From positions 17,314-81,313 of the forward strand of contig PCXK01000017.1 of assembly GCA_002787635.1 (NCBI GenBank): a stretch of 64,000 nt of DNA. The letters run 5' to 3'. Under the pieces are notes generated by a model. It made no database searches, was not told where the DNA came from, and saw only the letters and a list, made by a program, of their open reading frames with translations. The DNA comes from Alphaproteobacteria bacterium CG11_big_fil_rev_8_21_14_0_20_39_49 (lineage in GTDB: Bacteria > Pseudomonadota > Alphaproteobacteria > Rickettsiales > UBA6187). The translations under genes were made by a program, and so were the position numbers. Positions 1-8,892 of the stretch are shown in pieces (within the stretch, counting starts at the first letter, position 1; each line of letters opens with the position of its first letter).

Positions 1-26
1 TAAAGGATATTAAGAGGAGTCTGATT

Positions 27-776
27 TTGAAAAAATTAATAACATTATTTGCGGTTGTTTTATTTTCATTTAATTCATTTGCGATAGCACAAAGCGAGGT
101 TTCCGGCAGCGATGCGGAAAAGCCTCTTGAGGAAAATTTGACGGTAGAGCAAGTGCTTGAGGTTACGGAAAATGATATTTTTCTGGGTGATGAAAACGCT
201 CCCGTTACTATAGTAGAGTATGCTTCTATGTCATGCCCGCATTGTGCTCAATTCCACAACGATACGTTTGATGATCTTAAAACCAAATATATAGATACCG
301 GTAAGGTTAAGTTCGTATTCAGGGATTTTCCGCTAGATGAGCCTGCCTTAAGGGGGGCTATGCTTTCAAGATGTGCCGGAAAAGAAGGCTCGGAAAGTTA
401 TTTAAAATACTTAAAAGTTCTGTTTAGCACCCAACAAAACTGGGCTCCTAAGAAAAACTATATTGAAGTTTTATCGAACATTGCAAAATTAGGCGGTATG
501 AAAGGTGAGGAATTTGAAGCATGTATGGCTGATAAAGAAGTTGAAACCCGTATCATGACCGGCAAATATTATGCCGCTAAGTTCCTTGAAATACGTTCAA
601 CTCCTTCATTTTACATAAACGGGGTTTTGCACAGGGGCGCACAGAATATGAAATATCTGTCTGAGGCAATTGACGGAGTTTTAAAAGGCGTTAATGCCGA
701 TATTTCCGTTGAAGGTGAAGAAAATACGGAGGGAGAAGCCGAGGAACCGACTGAAGAAGGTGTTTCCGAGGAATAA
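27..776 (+). CDS. DsbA-family thiol:disulfide oxidoreductase (thioredoxin_4 type), exported
   Basis: Predicted periplasmic disulfide oxidoreductase, 249 aa. The N-terminus is a signal peptide (about residues 1-21, ending FAIA|Q). The redox motif CPHC is at residues 70-73 in the context YASMSCPHC, and a cis-proline loop is visible as STPSFYING near residue 197. Family knowledge: DsbA/Com1-like proteins form or isomerise disulfides in exported proteins. The C-terminal 25 residues are a glutamate-rich tail with no obvious fold. The start is TTG, supported by AGAGGAG eight bases upstream. It lies just before the atp F0 operon, which has its own promoter-like sequence. The exact paralogue (DsbA, Com1 or BdbD-like) is not decided. 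Confidence 0.85.
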   Translation: MKKLITLFAVVLFSFNSFAIAQSEVSGSDAEKPLEENLTVEQVLEVTENDIFLGDENAPVTIVEYASMSCPHCAQFHNDTFDDLKTKYIDTGKVKFVFRDFPLDEPALRGAMLSRCAGKEGSESYLKYLKVLFSTQQNWAPKKNYIEVLSNIAKLGGMKGEEFEACMADKEVETRIMTGKYYAAKFLEIRSTPSFYINGVLHRGAQNMKYLSEAIDGVLKGVNADISVEGEENTEGEAEEPTEEGVSEE

Positions 777-816
777 TTAATCCACAGCAAATTGCCGTTT
801 TAAGCATATTTTAAAC

Positions 817-845
817 TTGACATAAACGGCTTATATCCATAAATT
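817..845 (+). promoter_or_regulatory. sigma70-like promoter of the atp F0 operon
   Basis: A perfect -35 hexamer TTGACA (817-822) is followed after 17 bases by TAAATT (840-845, four of six consensus bases). Transcription would start near 852, leaving a leader of about 25 bases before the atpI ATG at 877. This argues against the upstream TTG at 844, which falls inside the -10 box. By-eye call only. Confidence 0.5.
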
Positions 846-876
846 GCGTTCAAGCTATATTATAGGGTTGTCCGAT

Positions 877-1167
877 ATGAGTGACGAAGAAGATTTACCT
901 TCATTGCAGGAATTGGATAAGTCTATAAAAGAGGCAAAGAAAAGAGCCGAAGGCGGTGATTCACAAGCGAATAAATCAGGCAGTGCTTTTCGTACAAGCA
1001 TAGATCTGGTTGCCGGAGTTATCGTTGGCTCGGTGGCGGGCTATTATATTGATAAGTGGCTTGATACTCTGCCTGTGTTTTTTATAGTTTGTTTTTTCTT
1101 AGGAGTTGCAGGAAGCGCTCTTAATATTTATAGGTCAATTCAACGAGATAATAATAAAGATAGCTAG
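877..1167 (+). CDS. atpI: ATP synthase assembly protein AtpI
   Basis: 96-aa membrane protein of the AtpI family, which helps assemble the c-ring of F0. A charged N-terminal segment typical of alphaproteobacterial AtpI (PSLQELDKSIKEAKKR) is followed by two transmembrane segments, roughly residues 42-58 and 66-85, joined by YYIDKWLDT. The start at 877 is preferred over a TTG 33 bases upstream: AGGG lies nine bases before it, it matches the usual family N-terminus, and the TTG would sit in the promoter. Only two bases separate its stop from atpB, so the two are cotranscribed. Confidence 0.9.
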   Translation: MSDEEDLPSLQELDKSIKEAKKRAEGGDSQANKSGSAFRTSIDLVAGVIVGSVAGYYIDKWLDTLPVFFIVCFFLGVAGSALNIYRSIQRDNNKDS

Positions 1168-1169
1168 TT

Positions 1170-1907
1170 ATGTCTGAAGGTCAAAGCCCGTTAGAGCAGT
1201 TTAAAATAAAATATTATACGGATGTGCCGGAAATTTTCGGTGCTAATCTGAACTTCTCAAATTCATCCATGTTTATGGTATTTGTGATAACAGCGGTTTC
1301 ACTATTCCTGATTTTGAGCATGAAAAGAAGGGAGTTAGTTCCCGGTCGCTGGCAAAGTATGGCTGAGTTAAGCTATGAACTGGTCGCAAATATGATTAAA
1401 GATAATGTGGGAAATGAAGGGAAGCCGTATTTTCCGATTATATTCTCGCTATTTATGTTCGTCCTGTTTTGTAACCTGTTCGGTATGCTGCCTTATAGCT
1501 TTACCGTAACTAGCCATATATCTATTACATTCGCCCTTGCATCACTGGTATTTATCGGAGTAACCGTTATAGCTTTGGTAAAGCATGGTGTTAAGTTTTT
1601 CGGGTTCTTCCTTCCTGCCGGGACTCCGTGGTGGATGGCTCCTCTTATGTATTTTATAGAATTATTTGCATATCTTGCACGCCCTGTAAGTCTGTCTATT
1701 CGTTTGGCGGCTAACATGATGGCAGGACACACTATGCTTAAGGTAATAGCGGGCTTTGTTGTAAGTTTAGGTATAACCCTAGGCTGGGCTCCGCTTGCGA
1801 TGCTGGTAGTGTTAACAGGCTTTGAGATTTTTGTTGCCGTGTTGCAGGCTTATATATTTACGGTTCTGACTTGTGTTTATTTAAATGATGCTCTGCATCT
1901 GCACTAG
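1170..1907 (+). CDS. atpB: F0F1 ATP synthase subunit a
   Basis: 245-aa membrane subunit of the F0 proton channel, with five or six hydrophobic helices. The essential arginine is in SLSIRLAANMMAGH (Arg178). The conserved polar residues of the last helices are Glu219 and Gln226 (GFEIFVAVLQAYIFTVL). Family knowledge: the arginine separates the two proton half-channels and faces the c-ring carboxylate. It is second in the order atpI-atpB-atpE-atpF'-atpF, typical of alphaproteobacteria, where the F1 genes sit elsewhere; none is present here. Confidence 0.97.
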   Translation: MSEGQSPLEQFKIKYYTDVPEIFGANLNFSNSSMFMVFVITAVSLFLILSMKRRELVPGRWQSMAELSYELVANMIKDNVGNEGKPYFPIIFSLFMFVLFCNLFGMLPYSFTVTSHISITFALASLVFIGVTVIALVKHGVKFFGFFLPAGTPWWMAPLMYFIELFAYLARPVSLSIRLAANMMAGHTMLKVIAGFVVSLGITLGWAPLAMLVVLTGFEIFVAVLQAYIFTVLTCVYLNDALHLH

Positions 1908-2050
1908 CCGTACCGTTTAAAAGGAATATTATTAATTCTGTTGTATCTTAATATAAGAATATTGGCGGGGAAGATGCCGAGAACTTATATCAGAAAAAGC
2001 AGTTTTAGTAATTGTTTTAACTTAAAATTTAATATTAAAGGATTTTTATT

Positions 2051-2278
2051 ATGGAAGGTGAAGCTTTAAAATATATTGGTGTAGGCTTAACAGGTTTTGC
2101 GATGCTTGGTGCTGCTATCGGAGTGGGTAACATTTTTGCCGCTATGTTAAACGGTATAGCACGTAACCCTTCTGCGGAGCCGAAACTTGCCAAGTATGTA
2201 TATGTTGGTGCCGGTCTTGCAGAGGCAATGGGTCTTTTCGCCCTTGTACTTGCATTTATCATGCTTTTTGTATCGTAG
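2051..2278 (+). CDS. atpE: F0F1 ATP synthase subunit c
   Basis: 75-aa c-ring proteolipid: two glycine-rich helices joined by the polar loop RNP (residues 38-40). The proton-carrying carboxylate is Glu58 in AGLAEAMGLF. Length and motifs are standard. A 143-base spacer separates it from atpB and ends in AAAGGA a few bases before the ATG. A hairpin follows the stop, which fits the usual need for far more subunit c than other F0 subunits. Confidence 0.97.
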   Translation: MEGEALKYIGVGLTGFAMLGAAIGVGNIFAAMLNGIARNPSAEPKLAKYVYVGAGLAEAMGLFALVLAFIMLFVS

Positions 2279-2300
2279 TAACAAATTATAAAAATGCTTC

Positions 2301-2325
2301 AGTGCCGTTCTTTATGAGCGGCACT
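2301..2325 (+). promoter_or_regulatory. intercistronic hairpin after atpE
   Basis: AGTGCCG (2301-2307) pairs perfectly with CGGCACT (2319-2325) around an 11-base loop. There is no following T-run, so it is more likely an mRNA-stabilising or partial-stop hairpin that raises atpE expression over atpF' than a full terminator. The role is inferred. Confidence 0.5.
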
Positions 2326-2356
2326 TAGCATAACTAAACATAATATCGGATTAATT

Positions 2357-2839
2357 ATGCCACAGTTAGAATTTTCAACATTCGCTTCCCAAATATTCTG
2401 GTTAGCAACTACATTTGTTATTTTGTGGATTATAATGTCAAGGTCGGCAATACCTACAATAAGGGAAGTGCTGCAAAACCGTCAGACCCGTATCTCGGAA
2501 GATTTGAGAAAGGCTGAAAAACTAAAAGAAGAGGCGGAATCCGCCGAGGCTGATTTTACATCGGTTATAGTCAATGCAAGAAGCAAGGCAAGCTCAATGC
2601 TTTCTAAGGTAAGAGATCAGGCAGGTGAAGAAGCTGAAAGACGCAATGCCAAGCTTGATGAAACGTTCGCCAGGCAAGCAAGAGAGTCTGAACATCGTAT
2701 TGAAGTAATAAAAAAAGAAGCTATAGAACAAATGGCTCCCGTTACAATAGAGGTAACTCAGGAGATATTAAAAAAGCTGATAAATGTTAAAGTTGATAAG
2801 GCTAAGGTTGAAAAAGCAATCGAAGCCGTAAGCGAGTAG
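2357..2839 (+). CDS. atpF': F0F1 ATP synthase subunit b'
   Basis: 160-aa peripheral-stalk subunit. One N-terminal transmembrane helix (about residues 12-28, QIFWLATTFVILWIIM) precedes a long charged coiled coil rich in Glu, Lys and Ala. Family knowledge: alphaproteobacteria and phototrophs form the stalk from a b/b' heterodimer. It is followed after 22 bases by a second b-type gene of exactly the same length. The assignment as b' rests on its position between c and b and on the PQLEFSTFASQIFWL N-terminus. Confidence 0.9.
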   Translation: MPQLEFSTFASQIFWLATTFVILWIIMSRSAIPTIREVLQNRQTRISEDLRKAEKLKEEAESAEADFTSVIVNARSKASSMLSKVRDQAGEEAERRNAKLDETFARQARESEHRIEVIKKEAIEQMAPVTIEVTQEILKKLINVKVDKAKVEKAIEAVSE

Positions 2840-2861
2840 TAATAAAAAAGAGAGATTAATT

Positions 2862-3344
2862 ATGTTCTATGATCCTACATTTTGGGTGGCGGTTTCATTC
2901 GTTGTATTTATCGCATTAGTTTATAAGCCCGTCGGAAACCTGATAGTAGACGCACTTGACAAAAGGTCTTTAAGGATAAAAAACGAACTTGGTGAAGCAT
3001 TGCGTTTAAAAGAAGAGGCTCAGGCTTTACTTGCCTCATATCAAAGAAAACAGAAAGAAATGGCAGAAGAGGCAGAAAGCATAGTTGCCGAAGCTGAAGC
3101 AGAGGCTAAGAGAATAGCCAAGGAAGCTGAAAAAGAACTTGATATCACACTTAACAAAAGAGTGGAAATGGCAATGCAGAAAATTGCGGCTTATGAAGCT
3201 TCTATAGTGCAGCAGGTTAAGGATAATTCCGTTGATATAGCTATAAGCACTGTTCGTGCTATCGTTATGGACACCCTAAACAAGGAAGCAAGCGAAGAGT
3301 TAATCGGGCATGCAATATCAGGTATAGGTAAAAAACTGCATTAA
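2862..3344 (+). CDS. atpF: F0F1 ATP synthase subunit b
   Basis: 160-aa stalk subunit with one N-terminal membrane helix (FYDPTFWVAVSFVVFIALVY) and a coiled coil of alternating Glu/Lys/Ala residues over about residues 45-110. It partners b' to hold F1 static against the rotor. It is the last gene of the F0 operon. A small hairpin-forming sequence (GCATAG..CTATGC, about 3352-3367) follows the stop. No atpH, A, G, D or C follows, as expected for alphaproteobacteria with a separate F1 operon. Confidence 0.92.
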   Translation: MFYDPTFWVAVSFVVFIALVYKPVGNLIVDALDKRSLRIKNELGEALRLKEEAQALLASYQRKQKEMAEEAESIVAEAEAEAKRIAKEAEKELDITLNKRVEMAMQKIAAYEASIVQQVKDNSVDIAISTVRAIVMDTLNKEASEELIGHAISGIGKKLH

Positions 3345-3399
3345 TTAATTTAGCATAGATACTATGCCGATGGTGAAAAATATAAGTTGGTAGCAGGCA

Positions 3400-4344
3400 A
3401 TGGGTAGATATAACTTATTGCCTGTTTTTTTTATCATATCATTTTTAATTACCGAAAATTCACTATGTGCTGCATGGACACAGGCAAAAGGCGAGGGACA
3501 GCTCATACTTAATGTGTCGGGCTATAAATCAAATAAATATTATGACCACGACTCGCAGCTGCAAAGTTCAGATATTGATTTTCAAAAATTAGAGGTAAAC
3601 CCGTTCTTTGAATTCGGTATAACCGATAATCTGACAGTCGGTTTGAACCAGACTTTACAATACTGGAATTTTGATAATCCTGAATCTAGCAGCATAAATA
3701 ATATAAGGCAATGCGATCTTAGCGATAGTTTAAATAGCGGATTGATTGACAGTTCCAATCTGAATGTATTTATGACTGATGCCGAGATATTTGCCAGAAT
3801 GCAAATATATTCAAATGATAACTTCGTTATTTCGCTACAACCTTTAGTAAAATCCCCATGCTTATTATTTGTTAACGGATATATGCAGATACCGGGTAAT
3901 GATATTGATTATGAAATAAGAGCTTTGGCAGGGTGGGGTTTTAAATGGGATCCCGATATAGATATCGGTTTTTTTAAAATACCTTTTTCAGGGCAGAACC
4001 ACTTTATAAACTTTGAGACCGCATACAGGAAAAGATCAACAAGATTTGCCGACCAGCTAAAATTTGACGCAACGGCAGGATTCAGATATCAAAAAGACCT
4101 GCTAATACTGGCACAGATGTTCTCAACATTCAGTGCCTTTGATAAAAATGTAGAAGCCGATAGTTTTAACGGTGTGAATACAGTAACATACGAAGATGAT
4201 TATTATAGCGTTAAGGCTCAGATTTCTTTGGTGCAGCAAATGACAAAAAATACATCTGCACAATTGGGCATGTTCCATGAAGTAGCCGGAGAAAATGCAG
4301 GTCGGGGAACGGGAATGATTTTATCTTTGTGGTATAGTTTTTAA
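3400..4344 (+). CDS. exported protein of unknown function, probable outer-membrane beta-barrel
   Basis: 314 aa with a signal peptide (about residues 1-24, ending SLCAA). The rest is rich in alternating hydrophobic/polar strands and aromatic residues and ends in a C-terminal phenylalanine (LSLWYSF), a typical outer-membrane barrel signature. NPFFEFGITDNLTVGLNQTLQYW resembles strand-turn-strand units. The family is not recognised; a transporter-like or MetA-type barrel is possible. AGG lies close upstream of the ATG. It follows the atp operon by 55 bases and may be read through from it. Confidence 0.55.
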   Translation: MGRYNLLPVFFIISFLITENSLCAAWTQAKGEGQLILNVSGYKSNKYYDHDSQLQSSDIDFQKLEVNPFFEFGITDNLTVGLNQTLQYWNFDNPESSSINNIRQCDLSDSLNSGLIDSSNLNVFMTDAEIFARMQIYSNDNFVISLQPLVKSPCLLFVNGYMQIPGNDIDYEIRALAGWGFKWDPDIDIGFFKIPFSGQNHFINFETAYRKRSTRFADQLKFDATAGFRYQKDLLILAQMFSTFSAFDKNVEADSFNGVNTVTYEDDYYSVKAQISLVQQMTKNTSAQLGMFHEVAGENAGRGTGMILSLWYSF

Positions 4345-4391
4345 GGACATTATATAATGACAAATAAGGCGTTTTATGTTATAGTTCCCGC

Positions 4392-4616
4392 ATGAAAGAG
4401 ATTATTTTATTCCTTACTCCTTTAATGCATTCCTTGTCGGTTCAAGATATTCTAAAACCGAAAGAGTATGAATTAGAAGAAAATATGAGGCTTGCAAAAG
4501 AAGCCGTCAAAAGTTCTCCTTATATTGATATGGCATCTTATAGTATAAGTGCTATTGTTGTCTTTACGCTTCTTGTGATAGCGGTTTTGTTCCTTATTAT
4601 GTTTTTGAAGCGTTAA
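4392..4616 (+). CDS. small single-pass membrane protein, unknown
   Basis: 74 aa. A hydrophobic N-terminal stretch, a charged middle (KPKEYELEENMRLAKEAVK) and a strong C-terminal transmembrane helix (about residues 52-71) ending FLKR. No family recognised. Its stop codon overlaps the stop of the convergent protease gene by two bases. It could be real because the region is otherwise gene-dense and the helix is well formed, but it has no clear ribosome site. Confidence 0.45.
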   Translation: MKEIILFLTPLMHSLSVQDILKPKEYELEENMRLAKEAVKSSPYIDMASYSISAIVVFTLLVIAVLFLIMFLKR

Positions 4617-5926
4617 TCCTTTTCTATATAAGATAAAAGATCATTTGCACGAAAATGGGACGGCGAGCCTTCTTTTAAGTGTTTTTTGGCAAGATTGACA
4701 AATTTGCGTACCTCGCTTTTATCGTCGGATAAATAGGCTTCTTCGGCAAGAGCCAGATTTGACATTCCAAAATCACCGCTTCTGCCATAGGCAATCGCCA
4801 GTTGATGCCACGCAAAAGAATTACGCTGCTCCTCTAATACCGCCTGTCTTAGGTTGAGTATCGCTTTGTTTAAGTATTTTTCATCTTCAGTGGATATCTG
4901 AGCCGTAGCCAGAATAATTTTCAACAATACTGAATTAGGCAAAAGGTCGGCAGCCTTCTGATAATACGGCACTGACTCATTTACACTGCCGTTTTCAAAT
5001 AATATCTGCCCTTTAAGCTCATTGAAGAACGGGTTTTCGGGAGCCATTTCAATCAGTGCGTCTATCTCTTTTATGGATTCTGTTATATTGGGGACTTTAT
5101 ACTGGGCGATTGCCCTTCCATAACGAGCATTGATGCTATTATCCGTTTTCGGGTATTTTGCAAGCGTCTTTTCATAAGGCTCTAAGAACGCATTTAATTT
5201 TACTATAGCCCGTTGAAATTTCCGTTTCTCTTCCTGTGTTCCCGTATAGCCTTTATATTTTGAGTTTTTTAGGTGGTTCTCAACATGTGATATCCTCTCT
5301 CTACTTAAAGGGTGGGTAAGGGTATAAGGGTTAAGTTCATCGTATATCTGGTTTTCTTTGCTATACAGAACCTCTAAAAGCTCTAACAGTCCGCCTGATG
5401 ATTTGCCTATTTTATCAAGATATGAAAGTGCAGCCTGATCAGCGGCTTCCTCATGGGTTCTTGAATGCTTTAAAAGCTGCCTTTGGGCTACATGCCCTGC
5501 ACCTTGTGCAATGGCAACTCCGGCTTGCGGAGATCCTGCCGCAGCGGCTGCCAGACCAAGCATATAACCTAAAGTGGCTTTAAGCGATGTAGCTTTATAT
5601 TCTTCGGTAGTTCTAAGCAGGTGACCGCCTGCAATATGCCCCGTCTCGTGAGCCAGCACGCCTGTCAGTATGTTTGGGTTTTCGGATATCCCCAAGAGTC
5701 CGGTATTTATATAAATATTACTGCCGCCCGATACATATGCATTTATTTGCGGGTCGTTTATAATATATATATTTATCGAATCATGCGATAATCCGGCAGC
5801 TTCAAATATCGGTTCGGAGATATCACGAAGTACATTTTCAATTTCCGCATCACGTATAATAGTAACAGCATAGGCACTCTGGCACAGAAGCGTTATTATA
5901 AGGATTATCTTCGAAAATATCTTCAT
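4613..5926 (-). CDS. bepA: periplasmic M48 metalloprotease with TPR domain (BepA/YfgC-like)
   Basis: 437 aa. Signal peptide at residues 1-20, then an M48 peptidase domain with the zinc motif HETGH in VLAHETGHIAGGH and a downstream glutamate in RTHEEAADQAAL. The C-terminal half contains tetratricopeptide-like repeats (for example NPFFNELKGQILFENGSVNESVPYY). Family knowledge: BepA degrades or assists misfolded outer-membrane proteins such as LptD during envelope quality control. At 437 aa it is slightly shorter than E. coli BepA. It is convergent with the small membrane protein gene. Confidence 0.85.
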   Translation of the reverse strand: MKIFSKIILIITLLCQSAYAVTIIRDAEIENVLRDISEPIFEAAGLSHDSINIYIINDPQINAYVSGGSNIYINTGLLGISENPNILTGVLAHETGHIAGGHLLRTTEEYKATSLKATLGYMLGLAAAAAGSPQAGVAIAQGAGHVAQRQLLKHSRTHEEAADQAALSYLDKIGKSSGGLLELLEVLYSKENQIYDELNPYTLTHPLSRERISHVENHLKNSKYKGYTGTQEEKRKFQRAIVKLNAFLEPYEKTLAKYPKTDNSINARYGRAIAQYKVPNITESIKEIDALIEMAPENPFFNELKGQILFENGSVNESVPYYQKAADLLPNSVLLKIILATAQISTEDEKYLNKAILNLRQAVLEEQRNSFAWHQLAIAYGRSGDFGMSNLALAEEAYLSDDKSEVRKFVNLAKKHLKEGSPSHFRANDLLSYIEKD

Positions 5927-6005
5927 TATATTTGTTTATGTGTTACTAATTAGTCTATTATTAAGACTACACCAATTACGTTCAACCAACAACCAAAACT
6001 ATATT

Positions 6006-6833
6006 ATGCATCAAACTTTATTCGTATTCGACATTGAAACTATTCCAGATACCCAAGCTGCCTATAACCTTACAGGTACAACCCAAACTGATGAAGCGGC
6101 TTTAAGAGAGGAACTGGAAAACTATCATCTTGCAATTACCGACGGCAAAAATGCTTTCTTAAGGCAACCGTTCCATAAAGTTGTGGCTATAAGTTTTCTT
6201 GTGGCACAGATAGACAGGTCTTCAGACGGCGAGCAATACCATTTTAAGGAGTTGCGTTCAGGTGGGGAAGAAGGTGCTACGGAAAAAGAGCTAATCGAAG
6301 GGTGTTTTAGCTATTTAAGCAAAATAAAGCCGAGATTTGTAAGTTTTAACGGCAGGACTTTCGATATACCGGTAATGAAATACAGAGCTATGAAATATGG
6401 GATAGCAGTGCCTTGGTATTATAATTCAGGTGATAAATGGAACAGCTATTCTTCAAGATACAGCCTTGACTGGCACTGCGACCTGATAGACGGATTGTCG
6501 GATTTCGGTGCGTCAGCCAGAATAAAGCTTAATGAAGTTTGTGCCATACTGGGCTTTCCGGGAAAGTTCGGGGTAGATGGCGGCAAAGTATCGCAAATGT
6601 TCGATAACGGAGAAATAAAAGCGATAAGGGATTATTGCGAAACCGATGTTTTGAACACCTACCTTGTATATTTAAGATATATGCAGCATAGGGGAGAGCT
6701 ATCAAAGAAAAATTATAATAAAGCAATAGATGATGTGCTGATGCTTATTGAAAATGAAGGGAATAAAAGAACGCATCTAAAAGAATTTTATGATGCATGG
6801 AAAGATTCCTGTGGTGGGGTGTTTGATTTATAA
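6006..6833 (+). CDS. predicted 3'-5' exonuclease, PolB-like (DnaQ fold, type 2)
   Basis: About 275 aa from the ATG at 6006; a GTG at 5940 would add 22 residues with no family resemblance. The exonuclease motifs are visible: Exo I FVFDIETIPD near the N-terminus, Exo II SFNGRTFDIPVM in the middle, and Exo III RDYCETDVLNTY near residue 215. This is the set found in the predicted PolB-like exonuclease family (PF10108). It probably degrades single-stranded DNA in repair, but the physiological role is unknown. It ends convergent with the methyltransferase gene, overlapping by six bases. Confidence 0.8.
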   Translation: MHQTLFVFDIETIPDTQAAYNLTGTTQTDEAALREELENYHLAITDGKNAFLRQPFHKVVAISFLVAQIDRSSDGEQYHFKELRSGGEEGATEKELIEGCFSYLSKIKPRFVSFNGRTFDIPVMKYRAMKYGIAVPWYYNSGDKWNSYSSRYSLDWHCDLIDGLSDFGASARIKLNEVCAILGFPGKFGVDGGKVSQMFDNGEIKAIRDYCETDVLNTYLVYLRYMQHRGELSKKNYNKAIDDVLMLIENEGNKRTHLKEFYDAWKDSCGGVFDL

Positions 6834-7877
6834 ACGGCAAATGCTATATAAATCTTTTTTCCGGTAAAAATTATGATTAAAAGCAGTATGATTTTCGGCA
6901 AGATCAATGTAAATTTTTGTAGCTAAAGCCGTTGCAAATTCTACAGGTACGGCGTTCCCAACCATTTTATACCCATCGGCAAGTGAATTATACACAAATT
7001 TATGGCTGTCGGGAAATGTTTGAATCCTTGCACATTCACGTAATGATAGCCTTCTATATAACTTTTCAAAACCCTTTTTAAAAATGAATTTGTCCTTACC
7101 GACTTTTTCCATTTGCGGTGCCGAAGGGTGAATGGGTGCGTGCCTTCCTCCTGCTTGTATAGTAAAAGAAGGCTCGTCCCATGTTCGGACTCTGTTTCTT
7201 GACATAAACATTGTCGACCAACCGCCGGTCATATATTCGTTATTTAGAATATTCATACCATGTCCGTTAGTTTTATTCTTATCTAGTGCCGGAACTGCCA
7301 AGCCGTTTAAGTCATAGATACTATCACGTAATGTCGGAATATAATTTGAAGGTGTCGGAAAGGTGAAGCTCTTATTTAGTCGTTCGTGATAACCGATTAT
7401 TATTACTCTTTTTCTGTCTTGCGGAACATTGTAATTTTTGGCATTAAGTAACTTATACGATATATTGTACCCTAATTTACGAAAGCTATTTAAAATATCA
7501 TTGAATGCTTCTGCGTGTTTTTCAAATAGTATTCCGGCAACATTCTCAGCTAAAAAAAATTTTGGCTGTTTATCTTTTAATATACGGATATATTCATAAA
7601 ATAATTTACCCCTTGAATCGTTTATTCCCCTTCCTGAGCCTGCTTCGCTCCAGCTTTGGCAAGGAGGACCGCCGATAATACCATCTATATCACTTGGAAT
7701 ATCAACGGAAGGAACGTCAACAATGCTTCTTCTATCCAAAACCGTATCGGGGAAATTATAGCTATATGTATCCCATATGGTTTTGTCATATTCATTTGCC
7801 CATATAGTCTTGAACCCTGCTTTTTCAAATCCTAGGTCTAAGCCGCCACAACCTGAAAACAGAGAAATTAGTTTCAT
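6828..7877 (-). CDS. DNA (cytosine-5-)methyltransferase of a type II R-M system
   Basis: 349 aa with the ordered C5-methyltransferase motifs: I (SLFSGCGGLDLGFEKAGF, SAM binding), IV (GGPPCQSWSEAG, catalytic Cys), VI (ENVAGI), VIII (QDRKRVIIIG) and X (GNAVPVEFATAL). The variable target-recognition region lies between VIII and X. It methylates cytosine at the site of the partner nuclease, which is encoded just upstream on the same strand with a three-base gap. If the partner is NgoPII-like, the site would be GGCC. Enzyme class is certain; specificity is inferred. Confidence 0.95.
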   Translation of the reverse strand: MKLISLFSGCGGLDLGFEKAGFKTIWANEYDKTIWDTYSYNFPDTVLDRRSIVDVPSVDIPSDIDGIIGGPPCQSWSEAGSGRGINDSRGKLFYEYIRILKDKQPKFFLAENVAGILFEKHAEAFNDILNSFRKLGYNISYKLLNAKNYNVPQDRKRVIIIGYHERLNKSFTFPTPSNYIPTLRDSIYDLNGLAVPALDKNKTNGHGMNILNNEYMTGGWSTMFMSRNRVRTWDEPSFTIQAGGRHAPIHPSAPQMEKVGKDKFIFKKGFEKLYRRLSLRECARIQTFPDSHKFVYNSLADGYKMVGNAVPVEFATALATKIYIDLAENHTAFNHNFYRKKDLYSICRL

Positions 7878-7880
7878 TGT

Positions 7881-8741
7881 TTAACCTACATGTTTTATTA
7901 GTTTGCAATCCATTAGCCTTGCCGGATTATCGGGAAATTGAATTCTAATATCATCAACAAAAATGCCATCAAGACCTTCTATGTTATTCCTGTCATCTTG
8001 GTTAAAAGAGTCGTATTTTTCTTTTTTCATAATTGATATAACAGAAAATTCAGAGTTTTTTATCTCGGTTTTATCTATAACGTCTTTAAAAATATCAATC
8101 GGATTCTTAATTATCCACATTCCTCTTATCCTAAGATAAGTTATACCTAACGGGTCGATTGATTCAACTCCTCCTAATTCGTTAGTTTCTTTTAAAACTA
8201 TATCCGGAATATCATTTAGACCTTCAGTTATTTTATCACTTATTCTGCTATAAATATCTTTTCCGGCTGCGAAGCAATCACCATAGATAAACCATAACGC
8301 CTTGATTTTTTCTTTTGGCGTTATTCCTATAACATATAGTATATCTTTTTCAATCCAACCACCGTTTTCATTCTCACAGTTTCGGCATGATTGAATTATA
8401 CGTGTATCATTTGAGTATAGTTTATTTTTTGGATGTGAGCTATTAAGCTGTATTGTACTTGCAATGCCATCTAGTTTTTTTACTTCAACAGCATCGCTAT
8501 TTTTTATGATAAAATCAGGAGGATTATTTTGGTTGCCATAATATGAGAATTCGTCACTGTATCTTTCCTTTATAAGGCTTATATTGCTTTCACCAATTGT
8601 GTTGCAAAAAGAATCCTTTATGTATTCCTCCAAAGCATCACCCATGTTGTTAGCACGGTTTAAGCTTTTATAGACTTTTTTTAACTCTCGTTTGTCACTA
8701 GTTAAAATATTATAAATTGCTTTTAGAATATTGGTGGTCAT
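7881..8741 (-). CDS. type II restriction endonuclease, NgoPII-like
   Basis: 286 aa. A PD-(D/E)XK catalytic core is visible as NNPPDFIIKNSDAVEVKK (about residues 72-89), followed by LNSSHPKNKLYSND and a CRNCE cysteine pair. This block order resembles the NgoPII family (recognition GGCC), but I recall it by pattern and cannot confirm it. It is placed directly before the methyltransferase, as in a standard R-M operon. Other GC-rich-site families (for example NgoBV/NlaIV) remain possible. The gene is as AT-rich as its surroundings. Confidence 0.7.
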   Translation of the reverse strand: MTTNILKAIYNILTSDKRELKKVYKSLNRANNMGDALEEYIKDSFCNTIGESNISLIKERYSDEFSYYGNQNNPPDFIIKNSDAVEVKKLDGIASTIQLNSSHPKNKLYSNDTRIIQSCRNCENENGGWIEKDILYVIGITPKEKIKALWFIYGDCFAAGKDIYSRISDKITEGLNDIPDIVLKETNELGGVESIDPLGITYLRIRGMWIIKNPIDIFKDVIDKTEIKNSEFSVISIMKKEKYDSFNQDDRNNIEGLDGIFVDDIRIQFPDNPARLMDCKLIKHVG

Positions 8742-8892
8742 ATTTAAAAACTATCTTTTTATTAACTGAAAATTTAAATATCTTTAACACTATATGCAAT
8801 CTCCATATATAAACTAATAATTTGCTTTTATTAAGTCAAATATGTATAAATGCATGACTTAACGTCATGCCGAACTTTTTAGATTATTGAGT

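Noticed and set aside
844..876. TTG start for atpI
   Set aside because: Overlaps the -10 box; no ribosome site; ATG 877 fits the family.
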